Of a stretch of 64,000 nt of DNA, positions 25,395 through 34,373 are shown one piece after another. The notes beneath the pieces were generated by a model. It saw only the letters and a program-made list of their open reading frames with translations, did no database searches and was not told where the DNA came from. Numbering within the stretch: the stretch's first letter is position 1; each line of letters opens with the position of its first letter. Position numbers and translations under genes: made by a program. Source of the DNA: Marinomonas mediterranea MMB-1 (GTDB lineage: Bacteria > Pseudomonadota > Gammaproteobacteria > Pseudomonadales > Marinomonadaceae); assembly GCF_000192865.1 (NCBI RefSeq), contig NC_015276.1:4582501-4646500 (forward strand), given 5' to 3'.

Positions 25395-27652
25395 TACAAA
25401 GACCCGTATTTCTTACGTAGGTGCTGACGCACGGTTTCAGCGATGGTGTTCACAACAAACGTGAAAACAAAGAGCACAAACGCTGCCAAGAATAGGATTC
25501 GGTAGTGAGAGCTTCCCACTTCAGATTCAGGCACCTCTACCGCTAAGTTGGCGGCCAAAGTACGCATTCCTTCGAATATGTTGAAATCCATAATCGGAGT
25601 ATTACCCGTCGCCATCAATACGATCATGGTTTCACCCACCGCACGGCCCATACCAATCATCACCGCCGAGAAGATACCCGGACTTGCAGTTGGCAATACA
25701 ACGCGCACCATGGTCTGCCAATAGGTCGCACCTAAGGCAAGAGAACCTTGAGTTAACGCTTTTGGCACTGAGAAGATCGCATCTTCAGTAATCGAGAAGA
25801 TGGTTGGAATAACCGCAAAGCCCATCGCAAACCCAACAACTAACGCATTACGTTGGTCAAAGGTGATCCCAAGGTCATTGGTGATCCAGCCGCGAATGTT
25901 GCCATCAAAAAAGTTCAATTCGATCACTGGGCTCAAGGCAACACACATCCAACCAAGGAAGACGATGACAGGAATCAACAACATTGGCTGCCAGCCGTCA
26001 GGCACTAACCAGCGAATTTGTTGAGGCATGCGAGACCAAATGAAAGAGAACAAAAGTACGCCAAGAGGTAGAACAACCAACACACTAAAGGCAGCCGCTA
26101 AGTTTTCTTCTAAGAAAGGCGCGAAGAACAAGCCCGCTAAGAAACCTAAAATAACCGTTGGCAGAGCTTCCATCAGCTCGATCACAGGTTTGATTTTACG
26201 ACGTAGCGCTGGCGCCATGAAGTAAGCCGTGTAGATCGCACCACAAATAGCCAAAGGAACGGCCATCAACATGGCATAAAACGCCGCTTTGATTGTACCG
26301 AACGCCAATGGCATCAAGCTGTATTTAGGTTCAAAGTCGTTGTTGGCAGCAGAAGACTGCCAAGTGTAAGTCGGCTCTTGATAGCCTTCGTACCATACTT
26401 TGCCCCATATCGAAGACCATGACACTTCAGGGTGTTCATTGTCGACGTAGAAAAAGCTAATACCTGATTGGTCTTCAAGTAACAGGCCATTTGCACGTGG
26501 TGTAAATGAGATCAGACGTGCAGAGCTGTCACTGAGTTTTTCATCCAATACTTGGCTGCTTGCCGTCGCATTGTAAATCGCAACCATGCCGTTTTTATCA
26601 AGCGTTGCGAAACCTTTACGACGATGCTCCATAGCTATGCTAGTCAAACCCGTTGGTTGTTTAACATCGCGGATGAACGTCAACACTTCTTCGTTATCAG
26701 CACCGCGAACATTAAACCACTGACTCACACGACCAGACGAGTCTGCCACCATGATCGATGATTTACCCACTAGATACGTCATTGACACAAGCTGCGTATC
26801 ACCGTCTAACAATGGAATTTCAGCTTTGAATTTAACATCATTAAAGTTACGAAGATCGTACTCGTAAAGCGTACCGGATCGCGTCGCGATGTATAAATAG
26901 CGTTGGTCGCCTGAGATCAGCATCGTAAGCGCGTTCTGTGTCGTCGGCAATTGTGCAGAGCTTTCACTCAGCGTGACTTCACCAGAAAGAAAATCTTCTT
27001 CTTTCTCGAATAACGTCACTGACGCTCGGCCACCTTCAGACATGGACGCAATGGTTAATTTCTCTTCGGAGTCACGAACAGAAAGTTTGGTAATCGGGAA
27101 GTTAGCAGCGTCTACCGCTTCTTCTCCATAAGGATATTCAACTTGAGGGGTGATCTTACGAACGCCATCTGGGTAGGTAATCTTATAAGCGTGCTTAACC
27201 AGCAACACCTTACCATCTTCGTACCCTAACGCCAGTAAGTGACTGACATCCGATTCAACCGCTAATGCCGTTACTTTCTCTGCGCGTGGGTTTTTAACTT
27301 GCTTTATGATTGCGCCATCCGCGACAGCAAAGAAAATAATATCGCCATTTTGCGCGACGCGCATTCCCACTTCAGATTGCTCTTCGGCGGTGATATAGAG
27401 GCTAGGGCCAGATTCGGTTGCAGGAAGTGCATAGCTTGATTCTTTCTCTATGTTCGCACCCGTAAATAATGGGGCAACTTCATACAGTAAATAGAAACAA
27501 ATTAGCAGTACCGCCAAAATGACGCTACAGCCCCCAATAGCAATGCCGACTGTGGCACTGCGGTCTTTTAATGCTCGAACTTTACGATGACGCTTTAGAG
27601 CAGGCGTATCAAAGTCCAGTTCTGGCATTTTGTGATCCGTTGAAGTACTCAT
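25394..27652 (-). CDS. pstC: Phosphate ABC transporter permease PstC (long form)
   Basis: This is a 752-residue permease, far longer than E. coli PstC (about 319). Helix 1 lies at about 35-58. A large periplasmic part (about 60-450) follows, with beta-propeller-like repeats such as HLLALGYEDGKVLLV, YLYIATRSGTLYEYDL and VADSSGRVSQWF. The permease core follows (about 455-750) with ELMEALPTVILGFLAG and GSLALGATYWQTMVRVVLP. It is coupled to pstA by a TAATG overlap. A Pho-box-like site ends only 17 nt before the ATG, which leaves little room for a leader; ATG 27628 (residue 9) is an alternative start. Confidence 0.94.
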   Translation of the reverse strand: MSTSTDHKMPELDFDTPALKRHRKVRALKDRSATVGIAIGGCSVILAVLLICFYLLYEVAPLFTGANIEKESSYALPATESGPSLYITAEEQSEVGMRVAQNGDIIFFAVADGAIIKQVKNPRAEKVTALAVESDVSHLLALGYEDGKVLLVKHAYKITYPDGVRKITPQVEYPYGEEAVDAANFPITKLSVRDSEEKLTIASMSEGGRASVTLFEKEEDFLSGEVTLSESSAQLPTTQNALTMLISGDQRYLYIATRSGTLYEYDLRNFNDVKFKAEIPLLDGDTQLVSMTYLVGKSSIMVADSSGRVSQWFNVRGADNEEVLTFIRDVKQPTGLTSIAMEHRRKGFATLDKNGMVAIYNATASSQVLDEKLSDSSARLISFTPRANGLLLEDQSGISFFYVDNEHPEVSWSSIWGKVWYEGYQEPTYTWQSSAANNDFEPKYSLMPLAFGTIKAAFYAMLMAVPLAICGAIYTAYFMAPALRRKIKPVIELMEALPTVILGFLAGLFFAPFLEENLAAAFSVLVVLPLGVLLFSFIWSRMPQQIRWLVPDGWQPMLLIPVIVFLGWMCVALSPVIELNFFDGNIRGWITNDLGITFDQRNALVVGFAMGFAVIPTIFSITEDAIFSVPKALTQGSLALGATYWQTMVRVVLPTASPGIFSAVMIGMGRAVGETMIVLMATGNTPIMDFNIFEGMRTLAANLAVEVPESEVGSSHYRILFLAAFVLFVFTFVVNTIAETVRQHLRKKYGSL

Positions 27653-27668
27653 TCGATCCCAACTTTAT

Positions 27669-27686
27669 GTGACAATTTTGTGACAG
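27669..27686 (-). promoter_or_regulatory. Pho box between pstS and pstC
   Basis: Read on the minus strand, the site is CTGTCAC-AAAA-TTGTCAC. That is two near-perfect 7-mers 4 bp apart, the best Pho-box match in the window. It lies after the pstS terminator and before pstC, so pstCAB-phoU probably has its own PhoB-dependent promoter. Confidence 0.75.
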
Positions 27687-27701
27687 TATCCAAGACAAGA
27701 A

Positions 27702-27731
27702 AAGCAGGAGAGCGATTAATCTCTCCTGCTT
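27702..27731 (-). terminator. Terminator/attenuator after pstS
   Basis: AAGCAGGAGAG (27702-27712) pairs with CTCTCCTGCTT (27721-27731) with an 8-nt loop. On the minus strand it is followed by TTCTTGTCTTGG. It separates pstS from pstC, consistent with PstS being made in excess. Confidence 0.8.
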
Positions 27732-27767
27732 ACAAGCATCTTTATGTCATCCGTGACCCAGACTTTG

Positions 27768-28736
27768 TTACTGAATACCTAGATCATTTAGGTATTTGTT
27801 AGCAACTTTTGCTGGTAGTGGAACGTAGCCGTCTTTAACAACCACTTCTTGTCCCATTTTAGAAAGAACCATTTTAACGAACTCACGTTGCAATGGAGCA
27901 AGTGGCTTGTTAGGTGCTTTGTTTACGTAAACGTATAGGAAGCGAGACAGTGGGTATTTACCTGTCGCAGCGTTCAGTGGAGTTGCTTCGATTAACTCGC
28001 CACCTTCTTTCTTAGTAAGAGGGATAGCACGTACAGAAGACGTTTTGTAACCGATACCTGAGTAGCCGATACCGTTAAGAGAAGTCGATACAGACTGTAC
28101 AACTGATGCAGAACCAGGCTGCTCGTTTACAGAGTTTTTGTAGTCACCCTTGAATAGGGCTTTTTTCTTGAAGTAACCGTAAGTACCAGATACTGAGTTA
28201 CGACCGAAGATTTGGATATCACGGTTCGCCCAAGCACCTTTAAGGCCAGCGGCACCCCATTTGGTGATGTCTTCGCTGTGTCCGCCTTTACGAGTAGAAG
28301 AGAAAATTGCATCTACTTCAGGAAGAGAAAGACCTTTGATTGGGTTATCTTTGTGTACGAATACTGCTAGTGCGTCAATTGCAACTGGAATTGCAGTTGG
28401 CTTGTAACCATATTTCTTCTCAAATGCAGCCACTTCTTTGTCTTTCATTGTACGAGACATAGGACCGAAATTAGAAGTACCTTCAGTTAGAGCCGGTGGC
28501 GCAGTTGAAGAACCAGCCGCTTGAATCTGGATGTTTACGTTAGGGTAAAGACGTTTGAAGTCTTCCGCCCAAAGTGTCATCAAGTTTGCTAGTGTGTCAG
28601 AACCAACACTAGAAATGTTACCAGATACGCCGCTTGCTTTGCTGTAAGAGTGAAGACCAGCGTCAACGTCCGCTACCGCATTTACAGATACACCTGCTAG
28701 GGTTGCTACCGCTAGACCTGCAACTAGTTTTTTCAT
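27768..28736 (-). CDS. pstS: Phosphate-binding protein PstS
   Basis: This is a 322-residue periplasmic phosphate-binding protein with a signal peptide of about 22 residues (LVAGLAVATLAGVSVNAVA). Phosphate-contact elements are SSVGSDTLANLMTLWAEDF near residue 38, QAAGSSTAPPALTEGTSNFGPMSR near residue 69 and RNSVSGTYGYFKK near residue 178. Start choice: ATG 28736 has GAGGT 8 nt upstream. The longer frame to 28805 adds 23 unrelated residues and would bury the signal peptide. It is the first gene of the pst cluster and is preceded by a Pho-box-like site. Confidence 0.95.
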   Translation of the reverse strand: MKKLVAGLAVATLAGVSVNAVADVDAGLHSYSKASGVSGNISSVGSDTLANLMTLWAEDFKRLYPNVNIQIQAAGSSTAPPALTEGTSNFGPMSRTMKDKEVAAFEKKYGYKPTAIPVAIDALAVFVHKDNPIKGLSLPEVDAIFSSTRKGGHSEDITKWGAAGLKGAWANRDIQIFGRNSVSGTYGYFKKKALFKGDYKNSVNEQPGSASVVQSVSTSLNGIGYSGIGYKTSSVRAIPLTKKEGGELIEATPLNAATGKYPLSRFLYVYVNKAPNKPLAPLQREFVKMVLSKMGQEVVVKDGYVPLPAKVANKYLNDLGIQ

Positions 28737-28804
28737 CACACAAACCTCAATGGTTATTGTCAATTTAGATGGAATTATTCCATCAGCTCGTTCGATGTTT
28801 GCCA

Positions 28805-28838
28805 AATATAAAGCTCTAATGTGACAAAAATGTTAAAC
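28805..28838 (-). promoter_or_regulatory. Pho-box-like promoter of pstS
   Basis: On the minus strand, GTTTAAC-ATTT-TTGTCAC (28838-28821) resembles a Pho box; the proximal half is 6 of 7 and the distal half 4 of 7. TATATT (28810-28805), 10 nt further on, fits a -10 element. The 347-nt gap between pstS and the divergent GGDEF-EAL gene holds this promoter and nothing else I recognise. Confidence 0.6.
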
Positions 28839-29083
28839 CGTGAAATATTTGCACGCCGTATGCAATTTATTTTGACGGCACAATGGCGCCATTAAAGAAG
28901 AAAGTCATTACACAATCGATACAAAATGCCATTAGTTAAAACGCATAGCGTTAACTAGCTTTTAAACAGAGACCTAATATAAATATTTAAAATAGACGGA
29001 TAAGACCGTTCTTCCTAGTTTCGAGCAGTACAAGGAATGGATACCTCAACCGTACGAAGACTGCATCAGGGATAGAAACGCGT

Positions 29084-32065
29084 ATGACTCGAATCTCTAC
29101 CACTAGCTTTTTAAACTCGCTGCGTTTCGTGTGCCTAAGCTTCGCCTGCTATTTTATTATTGCGAGTCTGTCACTTGGTTTTGCCAAAGCGAACGACTCT
29201 GGCGTCATCATTTGGTACGCGAATGCCATCGCTGGCTTTTTACTCATAGCACGCCCAAAAAAAGAATGGATAGCCTTGCTAACCGCTTTTGCTGCCGCCC
29301 ATTTTTCGGCCTATTATGTTTATACAATGCCACTCGAAACCGCATTAAGGTCGCTTCCCGCCTACCTGATCGAAACCGTGTTAATAGCACACTTTTTGAC
29401 GGATAAAGAAGCCTATAAAAGGGCATTCAAAACCTTACCCGACTACATAAAGGTCTTGAATTTAGGCATTGTTACACCCGCTTTTTTAGGTTCTATTGTC
29501 GCCGCTATGATGTTTTCAGGCTCGACAAATCAACACCTAATAGAAATTTGGCTGCTTAGCTTTATTAGTATGTTAGTTAGCGCGGTTTCCTTCTTTCCAT
29601 TAGGTATATACCTAATCAACCATTCACTTAAGCGCGCTCTTGACGACCTTGTAAACCCCAAAGGCTTCATTGCAGTGGGTTGTGCTGTACTGGTGACTAT
29701 CTCGGTGTTTTCTACGCTCCCCTATCCTTATGCATATTTGTCGGCGGCACTGCTGTTTTTTGCTTTTTACAGCAACTTTGTCACATTAGCGGCGGCAATA
29801 TTTTTAACGGGCGTTATGTCTTATTTCTCGGTCTCTTATAATCTCTACACACCTATAAGCTCTGGCTACCAAAATAACGACGTGTTTTTCTATAGTCCGC
29901 TTTTACTCACGCTACTTGCCCCAACCTTACTGTCGATTTTATCGATGCGGATGAACAAAACGCTGTCTGATCTCGAAACATCAGAAGCGAGCTTTAGAGC
30001 CCTCTATGAAAAAGCACCAATCGCGATGCACACCATCAATACCGCGGGAGTGATGACCTATGTAAGTGACCGATGGCTCAGTATGCTCAGTTTCAAACGA
30101 GAGGAAGTCATCGGTAAACGATCCATTGATTTTCTAACGCCCTCCAGCCGTGAAAAAGCCAAACGAGAGTACTTTCCAGAACTTATATCTACCGGATATT
30201 TAACAGACAAAGAGGTACAAGCCATCAAAAAAGATGGCTCTATTATCGATATCGATATCTCAGCGGTGGTTGATCCTATAAAAAACAATGGTGCAATACA
30301 CGCAATAGCCGCCCTAAAGGACATTACAGAAGAGGTGCATTTAAGAGAGGCTTTAGCAGAAGAAAAAGAACTACTTGAAATTACACTTCATTCAATCGGC
30401 GACGGCGTTATTGCAACCGATAAAGAAGGCTGTATTACGTTTTTAAACCCAGTGGCCGAACAAGTTCTTCAACTGTCAAAAAACGACGTAATTGGGACCA
30501 AGTTTGAACAAACTGTTTACTTATTTGATCAACGTACAGGAAACATCATTGACGATTTAATTTCTCGTGTTTTGGCATCAGAAAGCACACAAAGAATCGA
30601 TCAATTCGACGCCGCGATTAAAAATCACAGAGGACAAATTTGCTGCATTCAAGATTCCATTTCTCCGATCAAAAATAATAACGGCGACATAGTGGGAACC
30701 GTAATGGTTTTTCAAGATGTCACAGAGAACCGTAATATGTCTCGCCAAATGGAATATCTTGCTCATCATGACATGCTAACCAAACTTCCAAACCGTGCCT
30801 TATTAATCAACAAGCTGCTAGAACTCTGCCCTCATGATGACATTGAACCAGAAGAGAGCTTCGCACTTCTCTTTGTCGATATCGATAATCTCAAATCCGT
30901 TAATGATCAATACGGACACAAAGCCGGTGATGAATTGCTCATCGACACAGTGAATAACATCCAACAAGTTATGAGAGAGAATGACTTTTTAGCGCGCATT
31001 GGTGGCGATGAATTTATTCTGATCTCACCTCATTATGAAGAAAAAAGTACCTTTGAGCCTTTCTGCCGAAAGCTAATCAAAAGCGTCTGTCGTCCTATGA
31101 CAATAGAAGGGCACGATATTCAGACCTCCGTAAGCGTTGGTGTTTCATTTTATCCGGACAATGGCTGTGATGCGGATACCTTACTCAGCCATGCTGATGC
31201 TGCGATGTACCACGTCAAAGCTAAAAACAAGAATGACTACCGCTTTTATACGCCCGAATTCGATAAGGAAACAATTTGGTTAGCTGAGATCGAAGAAAAA
31301 ATGCGCCAAGGTTTGCCTAGAAAAGAATTCGTTCTTTATTTTCAACCCATTATTGATAGCTCTAGCCACACTGTGACTTACTTTGAAGCGCTGTGTCGCT
31401 GGCACAATGACGATGCAATCGACATTATGCCCGACATTTTCATTCCGATAGCAGAACAATCAGGCTTGATAGGTTCGTTAACAACACAGTTACTGCATCA
31501 AGCCTGTTCATTTATCAAGGAACTCGATGAGAGTAATATCAGGATCTCATTTAATATCAGCGCCACTCATTTGCAATCGCAAGATTTTATGAGCGAAATT
31601 AAAGCCGTTTTTGACAAAGAGAATGTGGTGCCATCCTGCTTTATATTCGAAATTACCGAGACCGTTTTGATGCAAAACTGGAAACGTAACGTCTCACTTC
31701 TGAATGACCTAAAATTATTGGGAGTCGAAATCGCCGTAGACGACTTTGGCACCGGCTACTCAAGCCTTGGCTATTTAAAACGCTTCCCAGTGGACATTTT
31801 AAAAATTGATCGCGAGTTTATTCGCGATCTTCATCATGACGCAAAAAACCGTATTTTTGTCAGTGCCATTGTCAGCATGGCCAGTGCCCTGTCACTCAGA
31901 ATTGTCGCAGAAGGTGTCGAAAACAAAGAGCAAGCGTCGATTCTTGCTGAAATGAACTGTTTTTTACAACAAGGCTATTATTATTCAAAGCCACTTCCTA
32001 TCCTCAAAGTGTTGCGCCATTTAAACTCAAATTCACTTCACTCGAATGTTATTCAGCTAAAATAA
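29084..32065 (+). CDS. MASE1-PAS-PAS-GGDEF-EAL c-di-GMP turnover protein
   Basis: This is a 993-residue inner-membrane protein. Residues 1-290 form a MASE1-like multi-helix sensor. Two PAS domains follow (about 300-415, starting SFRALYEKAPIAMHTIN, and about 425-555). The GGDEF domain is intact at 640-644 (RIGGDEFILI). An RxxD inhibitory site (R631-D634) lies five residues before it, so the cyclase should be product-inhibited. The EAL domain has E768 in FEALCRW, SFNISATHLQS, and VDDFGTGYSSLGYLKRFPVDILKIDREFI, all consistent with active phosphodiesterase. Both activities are therefore possible, and the net direction is unknown. It stands alone. Confidence 0.93.
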   Translation: MTRISTTSFLNSLRFVCLSFACYFIIASLSLGFAKANDSGVIIWYANAIAGFLLIARPKKEWIALLTAFAAAHFSAYYVYTMPLETALRSLPAYLIETVLIAHFLTDKEAYKRAFKTLPDYIKVLNLGIVTPAFLGSIVAAMMFSGSTNQHLIEIWLLSFISMLVSAVSFFPLGIYLINHSLKRALDDLVNPKGFIAVGCAVLVTISVFSTLPYPYAYLSAALLFFAFYSNFVTLAAAIFLTGVMSYFSVSYNLYTPISSGYQNNDVFFYSPLLLTLLAPTLLSILSMRMNKTLSDLETSEASFRALYEKAPIAMHTINTAGVMTYVSDRWLSMLSFKREEVIGKRSIDFLTPSSREKAKREYFPELISTGYLTDKEVQAIKKDGSIIDIDISAVVDPIKNNGAIHAIAALKDITEEVHLREALAEEKELLEITLHSIGDGVIATDKEGCITFLNPVAEQVLQLSKNDVIGTKFEQTVYLFDQRTGNIIDDLISRVLASESTQRIDQFDAAIKNHRGQICCIQDSISPIKNNNGDIVGTVMVFQDVTENRNMSRQMEYLAHHDMLTKLPNRALLINKLLELCPHDDIEPEESFALLFVDIDNLKSVNDQYGHKAGDELLIDTVNNIQQVMRENDFLARIGGDEFILISPHYEEKSTFEPFCRKLIKSVCRPMTIEGHDIQTSVSVGVSFYPDNGCDADTLLSHADAAMYHVKAKNKNDYRFYTPEFDKETIWLAEIEEKMRQGLPRKEFVLYFQPIIDSSSHTVTYFEALCRWHNDDAIDIMPDIFIPIAEQSGLIGSLTTQLLHQACSFIKELDESNIRISFNISATHLQSQDFMSEIKAVFDKENVVPSCFIFEITETVLMQNWKRNVSLLNDLKLLGVEIAVDDFGTGYSSLGYLKRFPVDILKIDREFIRDLHHDAKNRIFVSAIVSMASALSLRIVAEGVENKEQASILAEMNCFLQQGYYYSKPLPILKVLRHLNSNSLHSNVIQLK

Positions 32066-32110
32066 GACCTTTGCTTCGCCTAAAAGAGCACCGTCATCGA
32101 GCAAAGGTCT
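32065..32110 (+). terminator. Stem-loop after the GGDEF-EAL gene
   Basis: AGACCTTTGCT (32065-32075) and AGCAAAGGTCT (32100-32110) are a perfect 11-bp inverted repeat starting at the last base of the stop codon. There is no T-run on the plus strand. It is probably the transcript 3' end. Confidence 0.45.
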
Positions 32111-32309
32111 CAAAATGAAAAAATATGAGCATTTATCCACCACTCACCGCGCTCTCTTATTCCCTCTTGTAGCAATATCACATAAACTGAGCGGCCAATA
32201 AACTTTATAAAGAAAGTAAAAAGCCCTTAACGCTCTCGTGCTTTATGACGTCTCAAACAAGCGACTTGATTAAAGTAGGCTTGATCTAAGAAAACCTGTG
32301 GGAAACAAC

Positions 32310-32828
32310 ATGCTAAACAAACTTATCCTCGCTGCGGAATCGGTATCGACCGTTACTGGCCGCTGCATTGCGTGGTTAACCCTTTTTATGATGGCGCTAA
32401 CCTGCGTGATCGTTTTGTTACGATATGGCTTCGGCTACGGCTCGATCGCCATGCAAGAGTCTGTCCTTTACCTTCATGCAATGGTCTTTATGCTTGGTGC
32501 TGCTTACACCTTCAAGGCAGATGAGCACGTCAGAGTCGATGTTTTCTATCGTGGTTTCAGCGTAAAAAAGAAGGCACTAGTCAATACCTTAGGCGGGCTA
32601 TTCTTCCTGCTCCCCTTCTGTGTCTTCACCCTGTATATGAGCCTAGATTACGTGATGGCGTCTTGGCGAGTATTTGAAACCTCTCCCCAACCTGGCGGAC
32701 TGGCTTATGTCTATCTACTGAAAACCCTGATCCCCATTATGATGCTTACGCTTATTATTCAGGGCATCGCCGATATTTTAAAAAACCTTGCGGTAATAAC
32801 GGGCCATAACCCAGTAGAAGGACACTAA
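32310..32828 (+). CDS. TRAP transporter small permease (DctQ type)
   Basis: This is a 172-residue four-helix inner-membrane protein that supports the large TRAP permease. The sequence CVIVLLRYGFGYGSIAMQESVLYLHAMVFMLGAAYTFKADEHVRVDVFY is characteristic of the mannitol/chloroaromatic subgroup, which also includes TakQ-like subunits. Start choice: ATG 32310 has GGGA 6 nt upstream; GTG 32298 is an in-frame alternative. The large permease starts 3 nt after its stop. No substrate-binding gene is adjacent. Confidence 0.9.
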   Translation: MLNKLILAAESVSTVTGRCIAWLTLFMMALTCVIVLLRYGFGYGSIAMQESVLYLHAMVFMLGAAYTFKADEHVRVDVFYRGFSVKKKALVNTLGGLFFLLPFCVFTLYMSLDYVMASWRVFETSPQPGGLAYVYLLKTLIPIMMLTLIIQGIADILKNLAVITGHNPVEGH

Positions 32829-32831
32829 ATC

Positions 32832-34223
32832 ATGACAGAATTTTTACCTTTATGGCTATTTGCCGCTGTATGTGTGTGCCTGCTTTTTGGTTACCCAGTG
32901 GCCTTTTCATTAGGCGGCACGGCGCTTTTATTTGCAGGTGGAGGCGTCTTATTTGGGACATTTGACCCCGTATTCTTACAAGCACTTCCAAATCGATTAT
33001 TCGGTATTGTGGGCAATGAAACGTTAATCGCCGTTCCACTTTTCGTTTTAATGGGTGTATTGCTAGAGAAATCCAAGCTGGCAGAGCGTTTATTGGATTC
33101 AATGGCCATGCTGTTTGGTTCGTTAAGAGGTGGCTTGGGCATTTCTGTCATCCTGGTAGGTATGCTGATGGCAGCAAGTACCGGCATTGTCGGCGCGACA
33201 GTCGTCACAATGGGCATGATTTCACTGCCTACTATGTTACGTCGTGGGTACGATCCCGCTCTTGCGACGGGAACCATCTGTGCAACAGGCACACTTGGTC
33301 AGATCATTCCACCGTCGATCGCGCTGGTATTACTGGGCGATGTAATGTCAAACGCCTTCCAAAAAGCACAGTTGCAAATGGGCATCTTCTCCCCTAAGAC
33401 TGTTTCAGTCGGAGACTTGTTCGTTGGCGCAATTATTCCGGGCTTATTGCTGATTACCTTATACATCGTCTATGTCGCGGTCGTTGCATGGCTACAGCCT
33501 CACAAAGCCCCTGCGGTGCCCAAAGATGAGCTAATAAAGTCCTTAAACGGCGGATCGCTTGCTGCGGAATTAATTAAGGGCTTGGTGCCACCGCTGTTAT
33601 TGATTCTTGCGGTGCTCGGTTCTATTTTAGGCGGCATCGCCACCCCTACAGAAGCCGCAGGTGTGGGCGCTTTAGGTGCAGCAATTCTGGCTTGGTTGTC
33701 TGGTAAGCTGAACTTTGAAACCCTAAAAGACACGGTACGCAGCACAACAAAAGTCACCGCGATGGTGTTTATGATACTCATCGGCGCCTCTTTGTTCTCT
33801 CTCGTCTTCCGTGGTTTTGGCGGTGAAGAACTGATTCATGAGTTCTTTAACCAATTACCTGGCGGTGTGGTCAGCGCCGTCGTGATCGTCATGCTGGTCA
33901 TGTTTGTATTGGGCTTCATTCTAGACTTTATCGAAATTACATTTGTTGTCGTTCCTATTGTCGCGCCCGTGTTACTGGCGATGGGATTAGACCCTGTTTG
34001 GTTAGGCATTATGATGGCCATTAACCTGCAAACGTCGTTTTTAACGCCGCCATTTGGTTTTGCTCTGTTCTATTTACGTGGCGTTGCACCACCGGAAGTA
34101 AAAACGCAATCAATTTACAAAGGCGTTATTCCGTTTATCTTGATACAGTTGTTTGTACTGCTGATGCTTGCCATCTGGCCAGAACTGGCGACATGGCTTC
34201 CAGAACAGGTTTATGCAGATTAA
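32832..34223 (+). CDS. TRAP transporter large permease (DctM type)
   Basis: This is a 463-residue, 12-helix or more, sodium-coupled permease of the DctM family. Family features are VAVPLFVLMGVLLEKSKLAERLL near residue 72, GATVVTMGMISLPTMLRRGYDPALATGTICATGTLGQIIPPS near residue 118, and GGIATPTEAAGVGALGA near residue 270. The C-terminal helices include TSFLTPPFGFALFYLRG. A long subgroup-specific insert near residues 175-195 and the high similarity of DctQ place it with the mannitol/chloroaromatic or keto-acid group. The partner binding proteins are probably those at 51-53.7 kb. Confidence 0.93.
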   Translation: MTEFLPLWLFAAVCVCLLFGYPVAFSLGGTALLFAGGGVLFGTFDPVFLQALPNRLFGIVGNETLIAVPLFVLMGVLLEKSKLAERLLDSMAMLFGSLRGGLGISVILVGMLMAASTGIVGATVVTMGMISLPTMLRRGYDPALATGTICATGTLGQIIPPSIALVLLGDVMSNAFQKAQLQMGIFSPKTVSVGDLFVGAIIPGLLLITLYIVYVAVVAWLQPHKAPAVPKDELIKSLNGGSLAAELIKGLVPPLLLILAVLGSILGGIATPTEAAGVGALGAAILAWLSGKLNFETLKDTVRSTTKVTAMVFMILIGASLFSLVFRGFGGEELIHEFFNQLPGGVVSAVVIVMLVMFVLGFILDFIEITFVVVPIVAPVLLAMGLDPVWLGIMMAINLQTSFLTPPFGFALFYLRGVAPPEVKTQSIYKGVIPFILIQLFVLLMLAIWPELATWLPEQVYAD

Positions 34224-34240
34224 TCAATCATAACCTCCTC

Positions 34241-34296
34241 CCCATTATTTCTCTCTATTTCACTTTCTAGAAAGTGAAATAGAGAGAAATAATGGG
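34241..34296. repeat. Perfect 56-bp palindrome with no spacer
   Basis: The left arm (34241-34268) begins CCCATTATTT and ends CACTTTCT. The right arm (34269-34296) is its exact reverse complement, ending AATAATGGG. All 28 pairs match, and the centre is TTCTAGAA. It lies 17 nt after the TRAP permease stop. There is no T-run on either side, so it is not a textbook terminator, although the RNA would fold into a very stable hairpin in either direction. Confidence 0.97.
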
Positions 34297-34373
34297 AGAT
34301 AAAAAAACAACCCGTTTCCCGCAGGGTCGCCCTAAAGGAAGTGAGCCAACGACATGACACTGAGGATTCTTTT

